From NCBI GenBank assembly GCA_963748545.1, contig CAVVJO010000003.1, forward strand, positions 310,001-374,000: a DNA stretch of 64,000 nucleotides, given 5' to 3'. This DNA comes from Roseiarcus sp963748545. GTDB taxonomy: Bacteria; Pseudomonadota; Alphaproteobacteria; Rhizobiales; Beijerinckiaceae. How positions within the stretch are numbered: the first letter of the stretch is position 1; each line of letters starts with the position of its first letter. A program made the position numbers and the translations under genes. Positions 44,602-54,743 of the stretch are shown in pieces. The notes beneath the pieces were generated by a model. The model saw nothing but the letters and a program-made list of their open reading frames with translations. It made no database searches and was not told where the DNA came from.

Positions 44602-47600
44602 GGATCGAACGGCTCGATCTCGCGCGCTATGGGCGATTCAGCGACTACGCCATCGACTTCGGCCCGAAGCCGGAGTCCGGCCCCGATTTCCACGTCGTCT
44701 ACGGGCTCAACGAGGCCGGCAAGTCGACGGCCGTCGCCGCCATACTCGACCTTCTTTTCGGAATCGAGGAGCGGTCGGCCTATGGCGCCGCCAAGGGCCG
44801 CGCCAGCGTGCCGAACTGGCACGCCTATAACGCGATGCGGATCGGCGCCAGACTGGAGCTCAACGGTTCGGCGGTCGAAGTCGCGCGCCTGAAACGGGAC
44901 AAGGCGAGCCTGGTCGACAAGGACAATCTCGCCTTCGACGAGGCGCTCATCAGAACCGAGCTCGCGGGAATCGATCGCGAGGCGTTCCGGACCATGTTCT
45001 CGCTCGACGACGAGAGCCTCGAGAAGGGCGGCGAAGCGATCCTCGAGAGCCGCGGCGATCTCGGCCAGCTCCTGTTTTCGGCGAGCGCGGGTCTCGCGGA
45101 GATGAGCGGGCGCCTGGACGGCTTACGCGAACGGGCGGAACGATTTTACAAGCCGCGCGGCAAGATCACCGAGCTTGCGGAGCGGAAGCGGGCGCTCGAA
45201 GACTTGAAAACCGAGCGCGACAGGCTCGACACGCTGGCTTCGACCTACGCCGAGCTTGTCCGCCGTCGCGAGGAAGCCGAACGCGCCCATGACGCCGCAG
45301 CGAGGGCGCTCGGAGAACGGCGCGCGCGCGCCGAGGCGATCCGCCGATTGTTGTCGGCTCTCCCGCATCTTGCCGCGCTCGAGGAGGCCGAACGCCAGGA
45401 GGCGACGCTCGCGGACCTGCCGACGCCGCCCGCCGGCGCGGCGGAGGAGATCGCGCGGCTTCAGGCCGAGGCGATCCGGCTGACGACCCAGAAGGAGAGC
45501 GTGGAAGCTGCGGTCAGAAGCCTCCAAGACGAGCTCGAGCGGATCGGCGACGATCCGGTCGCGCTTGCCGCCGCGGTCCAAGTCGACGCGTGGCGGGATC
45601 TCCGCAGCCGTTACGACACCGCCAAGGACATTCCCATCCGCCGCAGCGAACTCGCGGCCCGTCGCGCCGTTGTCGCCGACGTTCTGCGCCGGCTTGGCCG
45701 CGAGGGCGAAGCGGAGCCCGCGACTCTCATCCTGCCTGCGCGGACGGTCGGCGCGATCGAGGACCTGATCGCCTCGCGATCGGGCGTCGAATCGCAGCTT
45801 GCGGCCGCGCGCGAGGCCCTGGAGGGCGCCGAGAGCGCGCTTGCCGCGGCCGTCGACGCCGCGCCGGAGTTGGAGCTCGACGCCGCCGTAATCGAAGGCC
45901 TGAAGAACCGCCTTGCGGGAGTCCGGCGCGATGAATGGACGTCTCGCTTGCGCGGCGCGCGCGACGACGCAAGCGTGACAAAGCGCAAACTCTTCGAGGC
46001 GATGGCGGCGCTAAAGCCCTGGACGGGCGGACCGGAGACCCTCGCCGCCGTCGTCGTTCCCGGCCCAGCCGAAACCGCGGCGTTGCGGGATCGCCTTGCC
46101 GGGCTGCGGGCGCGACTTGAGGCCTCGGCCGACCGGGTCGCGCAAAAGGCCGCGGAGGCGGGACGCCTCAAGGCGGAAGCCTCGGCTGCGGCTCGGGCCG
46201 CCGATCTCGTCGACGACCATGCCGCCGCCTCCTTGCGAAGGGCTCGCGACAGCGCCTGGAGCGCCCACCGCGCCGCGCTGACGGCGCCGACCGCCGACGC
46301 CTTCGAAGCGGCGATGCGCGCGGACGACGGCGCCGGCGCCGCTCGCCTCGCGGGCGCGCGCGAGCTTGCGGCGCAACGCGAGCGCGCGGTGACACTCGCC
46401 GGAGTTGAAGCGGATCGGGACCGCGCCGAAGCGGAGCTTGCGGCCCTGGACCGGGACCTCAATGGCCTTGCCCACGAGATCGCCGCGCTGCTGCCGGCGC
46501 CGCCGCCAGCCGGGCGCGATCCCCTCGGCTTTCTCGAAGGCTGGCGCGCGAAGCGCGACGAGGCGCTGGCGCTGGTCGACGCGCTCGCCGCCAAGGAAGC
46601 CGCGTTCTACCGGCTGGCCGAGGATGCGAAGCGCGCGCTCGGCGCGCTGAGCCTCAGCCTTCGCAAGGCCGGCGTGGCCCACGATCCGGAGGACTCGGCG
46701 GAACGTCTGATCGAGGCGGCGGAGGCGGCCCTCGCCGCGGCGATCAAGGCGGATGCGTCGCGAGCGAAGGTCCGGGAGAAACGCGCGGAGGCCGGCCGCG
46801 CCGAGGGGCGGCTCAAGACCGCCGCGGACGCCGATGCGCGCTGGCGCGACGACTGGCGGCGAACGATCGCGGGCGCCTGGCTCGACGACGGCGCCGCCCT
46901 TCCGACGGTCGGCGCGATGCGCCAGACGCTCAAGGCGCTCGACGATCTGCGCGCGGGACTCAAGGACTGCGACGAGCTTGAGCACCGCATTGCGGGGATG
47001 ACGCGCGATCGCGCCGCCTTCGCCGAAGGCGTTGCGGCCGTCGGCGCCGCCCTCGGTCTCGCTGGGGACGAAGACGCAGGGCGTCTCGCGGACCAGATCG
47101 GCGCGCGCGTCGCCGCGGCGCGGGAAACGCGCCGCCGCCGCGACGAAAAGGAAACGGCGCTGACCGCTGCGCGCGGCAAGCGTGGCGCGGTCGTCGAGGC
47201 GCTGACCGTCAACGAAAAGCTCGCGGCCGCGATGACCGGCCTGTTCGGGGTCGCGACGCTCGCTGAAGTCGCCGGGAAACTGGACGATTGCAAGCGTCGC
47301 GACGCGCTGCGTGACGAGAGGGGTCGGGAGGCGCGCGCGATCGCCGCAGCCAACGTCGCGGACTCGCTCGAAGCCGCGCGCGCCGCGCTCAAGGCCGCGG
47401 AGCGGGGCGCGCTCGAACAGGAGCTTGGCGATCTCGACGTGCGCGCGGCGGCCGACGAGGCGGCCCACGCCGAGCGCTACGCCGCGCTTCATGACGCGAC
47501 GAAAGCGCTGGCCGCGGTCGGCGGGGACGACGCGGTCGCGCGCATCGAGGAGAGGCGGCAGACCATCATCGAGGAGATCAAGGACGGCGCCCGGCGCTAT

Positions 47601-48071
47601 CTGACGTTGCGCGCCGGCGTGGCCGCCGCCGACCAGGCGCTCAAACTCTATCGCGACCGCCATCGCGGCGCGATGATGGAGCGCGCCTCGAAGTCGTTTT
47701 CGGAGATCAGCCGCGGCGCCTATCGCGGGCTTGCGGCCGAGCCGGATGGGACGAGCGAAAGGCTGATCGCGCTCGGCGCGGACGGCGGCTCGAAATCGGC
47801 CGAGCAGTTGTCGAGGGGCGCGCGCTTCCAGCTCTATCTCGCGCTCAGGGTCGCCGGCTATCACGAGCTCGCGAGAGCGCGCCGTCCCGCCCCCTTCGTC
47901 GCCGACGACATCATGGAGACGTTCGACCATCTCCGCGCCGAGGAGGCGCTGAAACTGTTCGCCGACATGGGCCGGGTGGGGCAGGTGATCTACCTGACCC
48001 ACCATTGGCATCTCGTCAAGATCGCGCGCAAGATCTGCCCCGAGGCGAGGGTGCACGAGCTCGCGGCGTAG
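44598..48071 (+). CDS. SMC-like AAA ATPase, YhaN/SbcC type
   Basis: 1157 residues, intact. N-terminal ATPase half with Walker A G-L-N-E-A-G-K-S-T (36-44). A very long Ala/Glu/Arg-rich coiled coil runs about 180-1000. The C-terminal half has a signature Q-L-S-R-G-A-R-F-Q-L-Y-L-A-L and Walker B P-F-V-A-D-D-I-M-E-T-F-D. No zinc-hook C-x-x-C is evident in the coil, as in YhaN. It partners the upstream nuclease in processing DNA ends or protein-blocked DNA. Confidence 0.92.
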   Translation: MRIERLDLARYGRFSDYAIDFGPKPESGPDFHVVYGLNEAGKSTAVAAILDLLFGIEERSAYGAAKGRASVPNWHAYNAMRIGARLELNGSAVEVARLKRDKASLVDKDNLAFDEALIRTELAGIDREAFRTMFSLDDESLEKGGEAILESRGDLGQLLFSASAGLAEMSGRLDGLRERAERFYKPRGKITELAERKRALEDLKTERDRLDTLASTYAELVRRREEAERAHDAAARALGERRARAEAIRRLLSALPHLAALEEAERQEATLADLPTPPAGAAEEIARLQAEAIRLTTQKESVEAAVRSLQDELERIGDDPVALAAAVQVDAWRDLRSRYDTAKDIPIRRSELAARRAVVADVLRRLGREGEAEPATLILPARTVGAIEDLIASRSGVESQLAAAREALEGAESALAAAVDAAPELELDAAVIEGLKNRLAGVRRDEWTSRLRGARDDASVTKRKLFEAMAALKPWTGGPETLAAVVVPGPAETAALRDRLAGLRARLEASADRVAQKAAEAGRLKAEASAAARAADLVDDHAAASLRRARDSAWSAHRAALTAPTADAFEAAMRADDGAGAARLAGARELAAQRERAVTLAGVEADRDRAEAELAALDRDLNGLAHEIAALLPAPPPAGRDPLGFLEGWRAKRDEALALVDALAAKEAAFYRLAEDAKRALGALSLSLRKAGVAHDPEDSAERLIEAAEAALAAAIKADASRAKVREKRAEAGRAEGRLKTAADADARWRDDWRRTIAGAWLDDGAALPTVGAMRQTLKALDDLRAGLKDCDELEHRIAGMTRDRAAFAEGVAAVGAALGLAGDEDAGRLADQIGARVAAARETRRRRDEKETALTAARGKRGAVVEALTVNEKLAAAMTGLFGVATLAEVAGKLDDCKRRDALRDERGREARAIAAANVADSLEAARAALKAAERGALEQELGDLDVRAAADEAAHAERYAALHDATKALAAVGGDDAVARIEERRQTIIEEIKDGARRYLTLRAGVAAADQALKLYRDRHRGAMMERASKSFSEISRGAYRGLAAEPDGTSERLIALGADGGSKSAEQLSRGARFQLYLALRVAGYHELARARRPAPFVADDIMETFDHLRAEEALKLFADMGRVGQVIYLTHHWHLVKIARKICPEARVHELAA

Positions 48072-48170
48072 ACGTGGGTCTTCAAGTCGCCGAGGAGGCG
48101 CCTGATGATCTCGTGTGGTCTACGGATTCCACGACCGGGCCGTCCGCGTGCGGGAAGTTGGCTCGTTTCA

Positions 48171-48206
48171 ATAAAAAACCGCTGGGCGTCTCTCGACGCC
48201 CAACGG
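48171..48206 (-). terminator. Rho-independent terminator of the BMP importer operon
   Basis: On the minus strand: CCGTTGGGCGTC, loop GAGA, GACGCCCAGCGG, followed by TTTTTTAT. The 12-bp stem with one A-C mismatch (48179-48190 / 48195-48206) and T-tract at 48171-48178 lie 34 bases beyond the stop of the substrate-binding protein gene. Confidence 0.92.
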
Positions 48207-48239
48207 CCCATCTTCAAATGAATGTTTCTAGGCCAGCGC

Positions 48240-49319
48240 TCAGCTCTGCACGCCCTGGACGTACCAGTCGATGACGGCGAGGTCTTTGTCCTCGATCCTC
48301 TGGCCCTTGGCGACGCGCTCCTTGCCGCTCTGATCGGAGATCGGGCCGGTGAAGACGTCGTAGCTGCCGTCCTTCCAGCCATCGATCACCTTGTTGGCCG
48401 CCGCCTGCACGGGTTCGGGCATGGCGGAACTGAACGGCGACATGACGACGGTGCCTTCCTTGAAGCCCCACCAGGCGTCGTCCGGCTTCCAGCTCCCGTC
48501 GAGGACCGCCTTGGCGCGCGAGATGTAATAGGGCCCCCAGATGTCCTCGATCGCGGTGAGCTGGGTCTTGGGCGCGAACTTGTGCATGTCGGCGCCCTGA
48601 CCGAAACACCACGCCTTGTGCTGCTCGCAGACCTGCAGGCCGGCGGGCGAGTCGGTGTGCTGGGCGACGACATCGCAGCCGAGGTTGATCAGCGTCTGGA
48701 CGGCCGCGGCCTCCTTGGCCGGGTCGAACCAGGAATCGATCATGATCAGCTTGGTCGTGATCTTCGGGTTCACGGCCTGGGCCGCCAGCGAGAAGGCGTT
48801 CACGCCGAGCACGACCTCGGGCACCTTGTAGGAGCCGAGATAACCGATCACGCCGGACTTGGACATGTGGCCGGCGATCGTGCCCTCGACCGCGCGGCCT
48901 TGATGGAAGCGCGAGTTGTAGGTGCCGACGTTGTCGGCGTGCTTGTACCCGGTGCAATGCTCGAACTTCACGTCGGGAAACTGCTTGGCGACTTCGATCG
49001 TCTGGTCCATGTAGCCGTAGGACGTGGTGAAGATGAGCTTGTTGCCCTGCTGCGCGAGGTCCTTGATGATCGGGATCGCGCTCGCGTCTTCCTTCACGTT
49101 CTCGACATAGTTCGATACGACCTGGCCTTTGAGCGCCGCGTCCATGGCGAGCCGGCCCTTGTTGTGCGCCCAGGTCCAGCCGAAGTCGCCGATCGGCCCC
49201 AGGTAGATGTAGCCGATCTTGATCGGGTCGGCGGCGAAGGCGCCGCGACCGAGCGCCGGCATCGCCAGCCCCGCGGCGGCGGCGCTTCTCAGCAGGTTGC
49301 GGCGGGTAATCAAACTCAT
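48240..49319 (-). CDS. BMP-family ABC transporter substrate-binding protein
   Basis: 359 residues. A Tat signal (T-R-R-N-L-L-R-S-A-A-A-A-G) is followed by the Bmp/PnrA fold: I-G-Y-I-Y-L-G-P-I-G-D-F-G-W-T, F-T-T-S-Y-G-Y-M-D-Q-T and S-G-V-I-G-Y-L-G-S-Y-K. Members bind nucleosides or purines. It is the last gene of the importer operon, followed by a strong terminator. Confidence 0.93.
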   Translation of the reverse strand: MSLITRRNLLRSAAAAGLAMPALGRGAFAADPIKIGYIYLGPIGDFGWTWAHNKGRLAMDAALKGQVVSNYVENVKEDASAIPIIKDLAQQGNKLIFTTSYGYMDQTIEVAKQFPDVKFEHCTGYKHADNVGTYNSRFHQGRAVEGTIAGHMSKSGVIGYLGSYKVPEVVLGVNAFSLAAQAVNPKITTKLIMIDSWFDPAKEAAAVQTLINLGCDVVAQHTDSPAGLQVCEQHKAWCFGQGADMHKFAPKTQLTAIEDIWGPYYISRAKAVLDGSWKPDDAWWGFKEGTVVMSPFSSAMPEPVQAAANKVIDGWKDGSYDVFTGPISDQSGKERVAKGQRIEDKDLAVIDWYVQGVQS

Positions 49320-49358
49320 AAGCTTTCTCCTTGGTCTTGCTTGGCTTTCAACCGGGTT

Positions 49359-50301
49359 TCAACTGTTCGGCATGAACGTTCGGCCGAGACAGGCGGGGGC
49401 CTCCGTTCCGGCGACGTCGCGCGCTGACATGAACGCGAGCACCGCGACGGCCATGAGGTAGGGCATCGAGGCCCAGAATTGGGAGGGCAGGAACGAGAAG
49501 CCCGACGCCTTGGCGTAGAGCTCGAGAGTCATCAGAATCCCAAAGAAATAGGCGCCGAGCAACAGGCGACCGGCGCGCCAGCCGGAAAACACCACGAGCG
49601 CGAGCGCGATCCAGCCGCGCCCGGCGGTCATCTGCTCGGCCCACATCGGCGTGATCACCATCGAGAAATAGGAGCCGCCGATCCCGGCCAGCGCGCCCCC
49701 GAAGGCGATCGCCGCGTAGCGGATCGCCAGCACCGGATAACCGATCGAATGGGCGGACATGTCGTTCTCGCCGACGGCGCGCAGGATCAGTCCCGCCCTC
49801 GTGCGATTGAGGAACCAGCCGACCAGAACGACCATGATCAGCGCGAAGTAGACCAGTGGACTATAGCCGAACAGGACTCGCCAGAACGGGTCGCCGGCCA
49901 GCGCATCCGGGAACAGACTGGCCGAATTGAGGGATGGTCATGCCGACGTAGCCCGAACCGATCAGCGACGAGAGTCCGATGCCGAAGATCGCCAGCGCAA
50001 GGCCCGTCGCCACCTGGTTGGAGCGGAGCGTCAGAACCAGCACGGCGAACAACATCGAGGAGGCCGCGCCGGCGAGACCGGCCGCAATCACCCCGACCCA
50101 CGGCGCCCAGTCGCCGAGCCCGTCGCCGAAGTTGAAGGCGACGGCGAAACCGGTCACCGCGCCGATCAGCATCATGCCCTCGACGCCGAGATTGAGGACG
50201 CCGCTCTTTTCCACGACCAGTTCGCCGGTCGCCGCCAGCAGAATGGGCGTAGTGACGCCAATCACGGTGACGAGGGCGTCGATGACAAAAGCGGCGTTCA
50301 C
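49359..50301 (-). CDS. BMP/nucleoside ABC importer permease 2, frameshifted
   Basis: Second permease of the importer (N-A-A-F-V-I-D-A-L-V-T-V-I-G-V-T-T-P-I-L-L-A-A, G-V-L-N-L-G-V-E-G-M-M-L-I-G-A). The start is GTG at 50301, and GTGA would overlap the stop of permease 1. At about 49934 (ccctcaatt in coding sense) one C too many breaks the frame. Skipping it continues L-N-S-A-S-L-F-P-D-A-L-A-G-D-P-F-W and then W-F-L-N-R-T-R-A-G-L-I-L-R-A-V-G-E-N. About 313 residues after correction. Confidence 0.85.
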
Positions 50302-51394
50302 GCGACGGCCCCTGCGGTTGCGGCGCGCGGCGCGCGAGCGCACGACGCGCAGCCGATAGCGCACCAGAATGTCGCTTGCGAGAATGAAGAACAGCATGGT
50401 CGCCTGGAAGATTCCAGCGGTCGCTTCGGGCACGTGCACCGCGGACTGCGCCACCTGCCCGCCGACATAGGTGACCGCGAGGATCAGGCCGGCGAGGAAG
50501 ACGCCGATCGGGTGAAGCCGACCCAGGAAGGAGACGATGATCGCGGTAAATCCGTAGCCCGACGGGAAGCCGAGGTTGATCTGCCCGCTTTGGCTCATCA
50601 CCTCGAGGATGCCCGCGAGGCCCGCCATGCCGCCGCTGATCATCAGGGTCGACCACACCGTGCGCGCGGCGTCGAAGCCTCCATAGCGTGCGGCGCTCGG
50701 CGCGGCGCCGACGGTCCGGACCGAGAAGCCGTAGACCGAGCGCGACTGGAGCACCCAGAAGACCAGCGTCAGAGCGATGGCGACGAGGAAGCCGGGCGGC
50801 ACGACGGCGCCGAAGACGGTGTGGGGCAGGGTCTCGGCGGCCGGGAGCGGCGGCGTCTGCGGGAAGTTGTGGCCGTTCGGATCCTTCCACGGACCGCCGA
50901 TCAGGTAGTTGAGCACCTGAAAGGCGACATAGACCAGCATCAACGTGGACAGCACCTCCGACACGCGGAAGCGCGTTTTGAGCTACGGCCGGAATCCCGG
51001 CCCAGAGCATGCCGCCGATAATCCCGCCTCCAAGCATCAGCGGAATGGCGACCAAGGCCGGCAGGTCCGGAAGCGCGAAGGCGACGCCGGCGCCGGCTAA
51101 CGCGCCGATCACGTACTGGCCTTCCGCGCCGATGTTCCAGATCTTGGCCTGATTGCCGAGCGACAGGCCGAGCGCGATGATGATCAGCGGCGCCGCCTTG
51201 GTCAGGACGTCGACCCATTTGTAAGGCGCGACGATCGGGGTGATGAAGGTCTGGTAGATCGCGTCCGGACCGTCGTAGCCGAGCAGCTCGAAGATGATCG
51301 CGCCCAAGAGCATGGTCAGCAGCACCGAGGCGATCGGCGTCGCCACCAGCATGAAGCGGCTCGGCGTCAGCCGCTTCTCAAGCCGGATGCGCAT
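50298..51394 (-). CDS. BMP/nucleoside ABC importer permease 1, frameshifted
   Basis: First permease (L-L-G-Y-D-G-P-D-A-I-Y, I-I-I-A-L-G-L-S-L-G-N-Q-A-K-I-W-N-I-G-A-E-G-Q). An extra base near 50984 (gagctacgg) breaks the frame. After it the protein continues R-F-R-V-S-E-V-L-S-T-L-M-L-V-Y-V-A. At the 3' end the frame as given runs straight into permease 2. A second single-base shift in the GC-rich 50310-50335 would give an ordinary ending (P-R-A-A-T-A-G-A-V-A) whose TGA overlaps the next GTG. A true fusion of the two permeases is the less likely alternative. Confidence 0.82.
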
Positions 51395-52940
51395 GCAACT
51401 GCTCCGTGATCTCTGCCGTCGCCGCTGGATCGCCGTGCACCCCGCCCATCAGGAGGCCGATCTCCTCGATCGAGGCTTCGCCGACCTTCATCGGCATCGA
51501 CAGGCGGCCGAGATTGATGACGGCGAGCGTGTCGCACAGGGTCAGGAGCTCGTCGAGGTCTTGGGAAATGACCAGCACCGCGGAGCCGCGCGCGGCAAGA
51601 TCGACAATCGCCTGATGGATGGCCGCCGCCGCGCCCGCATCGACCCCCCAGGTCGGCTGGCAGACGACCAGCGCCTCGGGGCGTTGCAGGATCTCGCGCC
51701 CCATGATGAATTTCTGCAGGTTGCCGCCGGACAGCGATCCGGCGAGGGCGCCCGGTCCCGTGGCCTTGACCGTGAAGGCGAGGATCACATCGGCGGCGTA
51801 AGTCTTCGCCTTGTCCGGGTCGATCAGGCCGTAGCTGACCAGCTCCATGCGGTCGCGCCCCGTCAGCGACACGTTGTCGGTGAGCGAGAATTCGCCGACC
51901 GCCGCGTGGCCGTTGCGCTCCTCGGGGACTGCGCAGAGGCCGAGGCTGCGGCGCTCGGTGACGCCGAGTTGCCCGATCGCCTCGCCCGCCAGAATGACGG
52001 ACTCCACCGGCGCGGGCGTCTCCCCGCTGATGGCGGCCAGGAGTTCGTTCTGGCCATTGCCCGCGACCCCCGCCACGCCGAAGATCTCGCCCCCGCGCAC
52101 ACAAAGCGTGACGTCGCGGAGGGCGACTCCGAATTCGGTCGGCTTCGGCAGGCTGAGGCTCTGGGTCTCGAGCTTCGGCGGACCGAAAGTGCGCTCCGCA
52201 GGCTTCGAGATCTCCTTGAGGTTGCCGCCGATCATCATCTCGGCCATCGAGCGCGACGTCTCGTGCTTGGGATCGGCGGCGCCGACCACCTTTCCGCCGC
52301 GCAGGATGGTGGCGGTGTCGCACAGCGCGATGATCTCGTGCAGCTTGTGGGAAATATAGAGGATCGAGCAACCGCTCGCCGCGAGACGCCGCAGGGTCTC
52401 GAACAGTTGCTCGACCTCCTGCGGAGTCAACACGGAAGTCGGCTCGTCCATGATCAGGAGCCGCGGATTGAGCAGGAGCGCCCGCACGATCTCGATCCGC
52501 TGCCGCTCGCCGACGCTCAGCGTCGAAACGATCCGGCGCGGGTCGAGCTTGAGCTGATAGGCGTCGAGCACCTTGTGGAACTCGGCGAGCAGCTCGCGCT
52601 TCGACAGGCGCGCGTCGAGGCCGAGCGCGATGTTCTCCAGCACCGTCAGCGCCTCGAACAGCGAGAAGTGCTGGAAGACCATGCCGATGCCGAGGCGCCG
52701 CGCCGCGCGCGGATTGGAGATTCGGGTCGGCGCGCCGTCAAACAGGATCTGGCCCTCGTCGGGGGCAAGGATGCCGTAGATCATTTTGACGAGCGTGGAT
52801 TTTCCCGCGCCGTTCTCGCCGAGCAGCGCATGGATCTCGCCAGGCTTGACCCTGAGATGAACATTGTCGTTGGCGCGCACGCCGGGGAACGACTTGCCGA
52901 CGCCTATGAGCTCCAGACGCGGGGGAGCCTCAACCTTCAC
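51378..52940 (-). CDS. BMP/nucleoside ABC importer ATPase (two ABC domains)
   Basis: 520 residues, RbsA/NupA-type double ATPase. The first domain has G-E-N-G-A-G-K-S-T and signature L-S-V-G-E-R-Q-R-I-E-I. The second has the customary degenerate P-loop (G-V-A-G-N-G-Q-N-E-L-L) and signature L-S-G-G-N-L-Q-K-F. GTG at 52940 is chosen, since GAGGGG precedes it and the chain turns domain-like within ten residues. The upstream frame to 53300 has no family character. First gene of the operon ATPase, permease 1, permease 2, binding protein, and its stop overlaps permease 1 by 17 bases. Confidence 0.93.
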   Translation of the reverse strand: MKVEAPPRLELIGVGKSFPGVRANDNVHLRVKPGEIHALLGENGAGKSTLVKMIYGILAPDEGQILFDGAPTRISNPRAARRLGIGMVFQHFSLFEALTVLENIALGLDARLSKRELLAEFHKVLDAYQLKLDPRRIVSTLSVGERQRIEIVRALLLNPRLLIMDEPTSVLTPQEVEQLFETLRRLAASGCSILYISHKLHEIIALCDTATILRGGKVVGAADPKHETSRSMAEMMIGGNLKEISKPAERTFGPPKLETQSLSLPKPTEFGVALRDVTLCVRGGEIFGVAGVAGNGQNELLAAISGETPAPVESVILAGEAIGQLGVTERRSLGLCAVPEERNGHAAVGEFSLTDNVSLTGRDRMELVSYGLIDPDKAKTYAADVILAFTVKATGPGALAGSLSGGNLQKFIMGREILQRPEALVVCQPTWGVDAGAAAAIHQAIVDLAARGSAVLVISQDLDELLTLCDTLAVINLGRLSMPMKVGEASIEEIGLLMGGVHGDPAATAEITEQLHAHPA

Positions 52941-53302
52941 CTGGACAAACCCCTCGCTTCCGGGCGTGAAATCCGATCGAACGGCAGTTTCGACGCAAGA
53001 TCGGCGCCGATGATTGCCGTCCGCCACCCAACGAGCGGCGCATTCTTTGACGGTCCAACCCTCTGTCGCCGCTCGCCGCGCCGTTGTCCGGACCCTATCG
53101 CCGCGCGGGCCGGTGTCAAATGAAATGGCTGACGGTCGCGGGACTATCCCGCCATGCTTCCGCTGCTCAGGAAAAAGGCTAGGTGACCAAAACCACGGCG
53201 CCGAACGCCGGCGCAGGCCTGTTGCGCGCCAGGGGCTGTTTGTGATTGGTAACGGCGTCCCGGAGCGCGAAGCGCGCGGGACGGGCAGGGGCTTGGACAT
53301 TC
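52941..53302. promoter_or_regulatory. Divergent region, importer operon and DUF4239 gene
   Basis: 362 bases between divergent starts. It should contain the importer promoter (minus) and the promoter of the DUF4239/deaminase pair (plus). I found no clear hexamers or dyads, and no gene is supported. Confidence 0.35.
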
Positions 53303-54097
53303 ATGGACGCGGCCACATTCGGGCTCGCGGTCGGCGGGACCGTCTTCGCGAGCGGGAGCGTTGGCTTGATCTTGCAGCGGGTCCTGCCCGAGCGGCTCAC
53401 CTCGGGGCCGGCGCGCGACATGGTCGTGGCTGTCGTTGGGCTGTTGTCGCTGCTTTGCGCGCTGGTGCTCGGACTCTTGATCTGGACCGCCTATGGCGTC
53501 TATTCCGGCCAGAATTTGGCGGTACAGACCTTGGCCGCGAAGGTCCTTCAGCTCGACCTCGCGCTCTCCGACTACGGACCGGACGCTTCGGCGGGACGAG
53601 CGCTTCTCCGCCAGGATCTCGCCAAGACGATTCAAGAAGTATGGGGAAAGCCCGAGAGCGATAAGCAATTCGCGGCCAGCAATTTCAGCGAGGCGCTCGC
53701 CAACTTGAGGCGCCGGACCGTCTATCTCGACTCGCTGAGCCCCACGACCGATTCGCAGAGATTGGCTCTGGCGGCGGCGCAGGCGACGGTCCAGACAATC
53801 GCCCAGTCGCGGATTGCGATGGCGTTCGCGCTGTCGAACCCGGTGTCGCTGCCGCTCATCTTCACGGTGCTGGCCTGGGCGAGCGTGCTGTTTTGCGGTT
53901 TCGGCCTCACTTCCCGGGCGAACCCCGCGTCCTTCGTCGCCCTCGCCTGCGGGGCGACGGCAGTGGCGAGCGCGGCCTATCTCATCCTGGCGCTCAGTTC
54001 TCCCTATTCCGGCGCCATTCGTGCGTCGCCTGCTCCGCTCGAGCAGGTGCTCGCGTATGTGGGCCAGGGGCAGGGGACGGTCGGCGCGAGCCGGTAG
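53303..54097 (+). CDS. DUF4239 (bestrophin-like) membrane protein
   Basis: 264 residues. Two hydrophobic helices at the N-terminus (about 3-25 and 38-65), a soluble helical middle (66-185) and two helices near the C-terminus (about 188-240). This arrangement and the R-D-M-V-V-A-V-V-G-L-L-S-L-L-C-A-L-V-L-G start fit DUF4239 proteins. Function is unknown. It contains an undamaged GACTC at 53729-53733, useful as a control for the indel pattern described below. 22 bases before the deaminase gene. Confidence 0.6.
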   Translation: MDAATFGLAVGGTVFASGSVGLILQRVLPERLTSGPARDMVVAVVGLLSLLCALVLGLLIWTAYGVYSGQNLAVQTLAAKVLQLDLALSDYGPDASAGRALLRQDLAKTIQEVWGKPESDKQFAASNFSEALANLRRRTVYLDSLSPTTDSQRLALAAAQATVQTIAQSRIAMAFALSNPVSLPLIFTVLAWASVLFCGFGLTSRANPASFVALACGATAVASAAYLILALSSPYSGAIRASPAPLEQVLAYVGQGQGTVGASR

Positions 54098-54119
54098 GCG
54101 CCGGATAAGAGGAGTGTCC

Positions 54120-54617
54120 ATGACGAGGTCCCTTCGCCCTTACGACGAAGCGCTGTTGCGCAAGGCCTTCGACGTCGCAAAGCAAGCCCGCGACGCGGGC
54201 GATCATCCGTTCGGCTCGGCGCTGGCCGACAGCGAGGGAAACCTTCTGATGGAGCAGGGCAACGGCTTCACCAGCGAGGGCCGCGACCGCACCGCGCACG
54301 CCGAGCGCCTGCTCGCCTCCCGGGCTTCGCGCGCCTATGACCTGGCGTTCCTCGCCCGCTGCACGCTTTATACCTCCGCCGAGCCCTGCGCGATGTGTTC
54401 GGGCGCGATCTACTGGTCCGGGATCGGCCGGGTGGTCTACGGGCAGACCGAGCGCGATCTGAAAGCGCAGACCGGGGCGCACGAGGAAAATCCGACGCTC
54501 GACCTGCCGTGCGAGATCGTCTTCAACGCCGGCCAACGCCCGACCGAGGTCGTCGGGCCGCTGCTGGAGGACGAGGCGGCGGCGCTGCAGGCGGATTTCT
54601 GGAAGGCGAGGGGATAG
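54120..54617 (+). CDS. Nucleoside/purine deaminase
   Basis: 165 residues, cytidine deaminase-like zinc enzyme: T-A-H-A-E (H60, E62) and E-P-C-A-M-C (C90, C93). The closest family is the guanine deaminase/tRNA-adenosine deaminase-type small deaminases. The single-domain length and L-A-R-C-T-L-Y-T-S-A-E-P context suggest free purine deamination. AGAGGAG precedes the ATG. Its position opposite a nucleoside importer supports a purine-salvage role. Confidence 0.88.
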   Translation: MTRSLRPYDEALLRKAFDVAKQARDAGDHPFGSALADSEGNLLMEQGNGFTSEGRDRTAHAERLLASRASRAYDLAFLARCTLYTSAEPCAMCSGAIYWSGIGRVVYGQTERDLKAQTGAHEENPTLDLPCEIVFNAGQRPTEVVGPLLEDEAAALQADFWKARG

Positions 54618-54743
54618 GGGCCCAGCGACGGCGTTTAACGTCGTGATCCGCCTCTAGCGGATTAGCTTCGGCAATCGATCATTTCAGGAGCCTGCGGCAC
54701 GGTCTCGCAGGGTAGGCGGCGCCCATCACCGAGCGCCGCCGCG

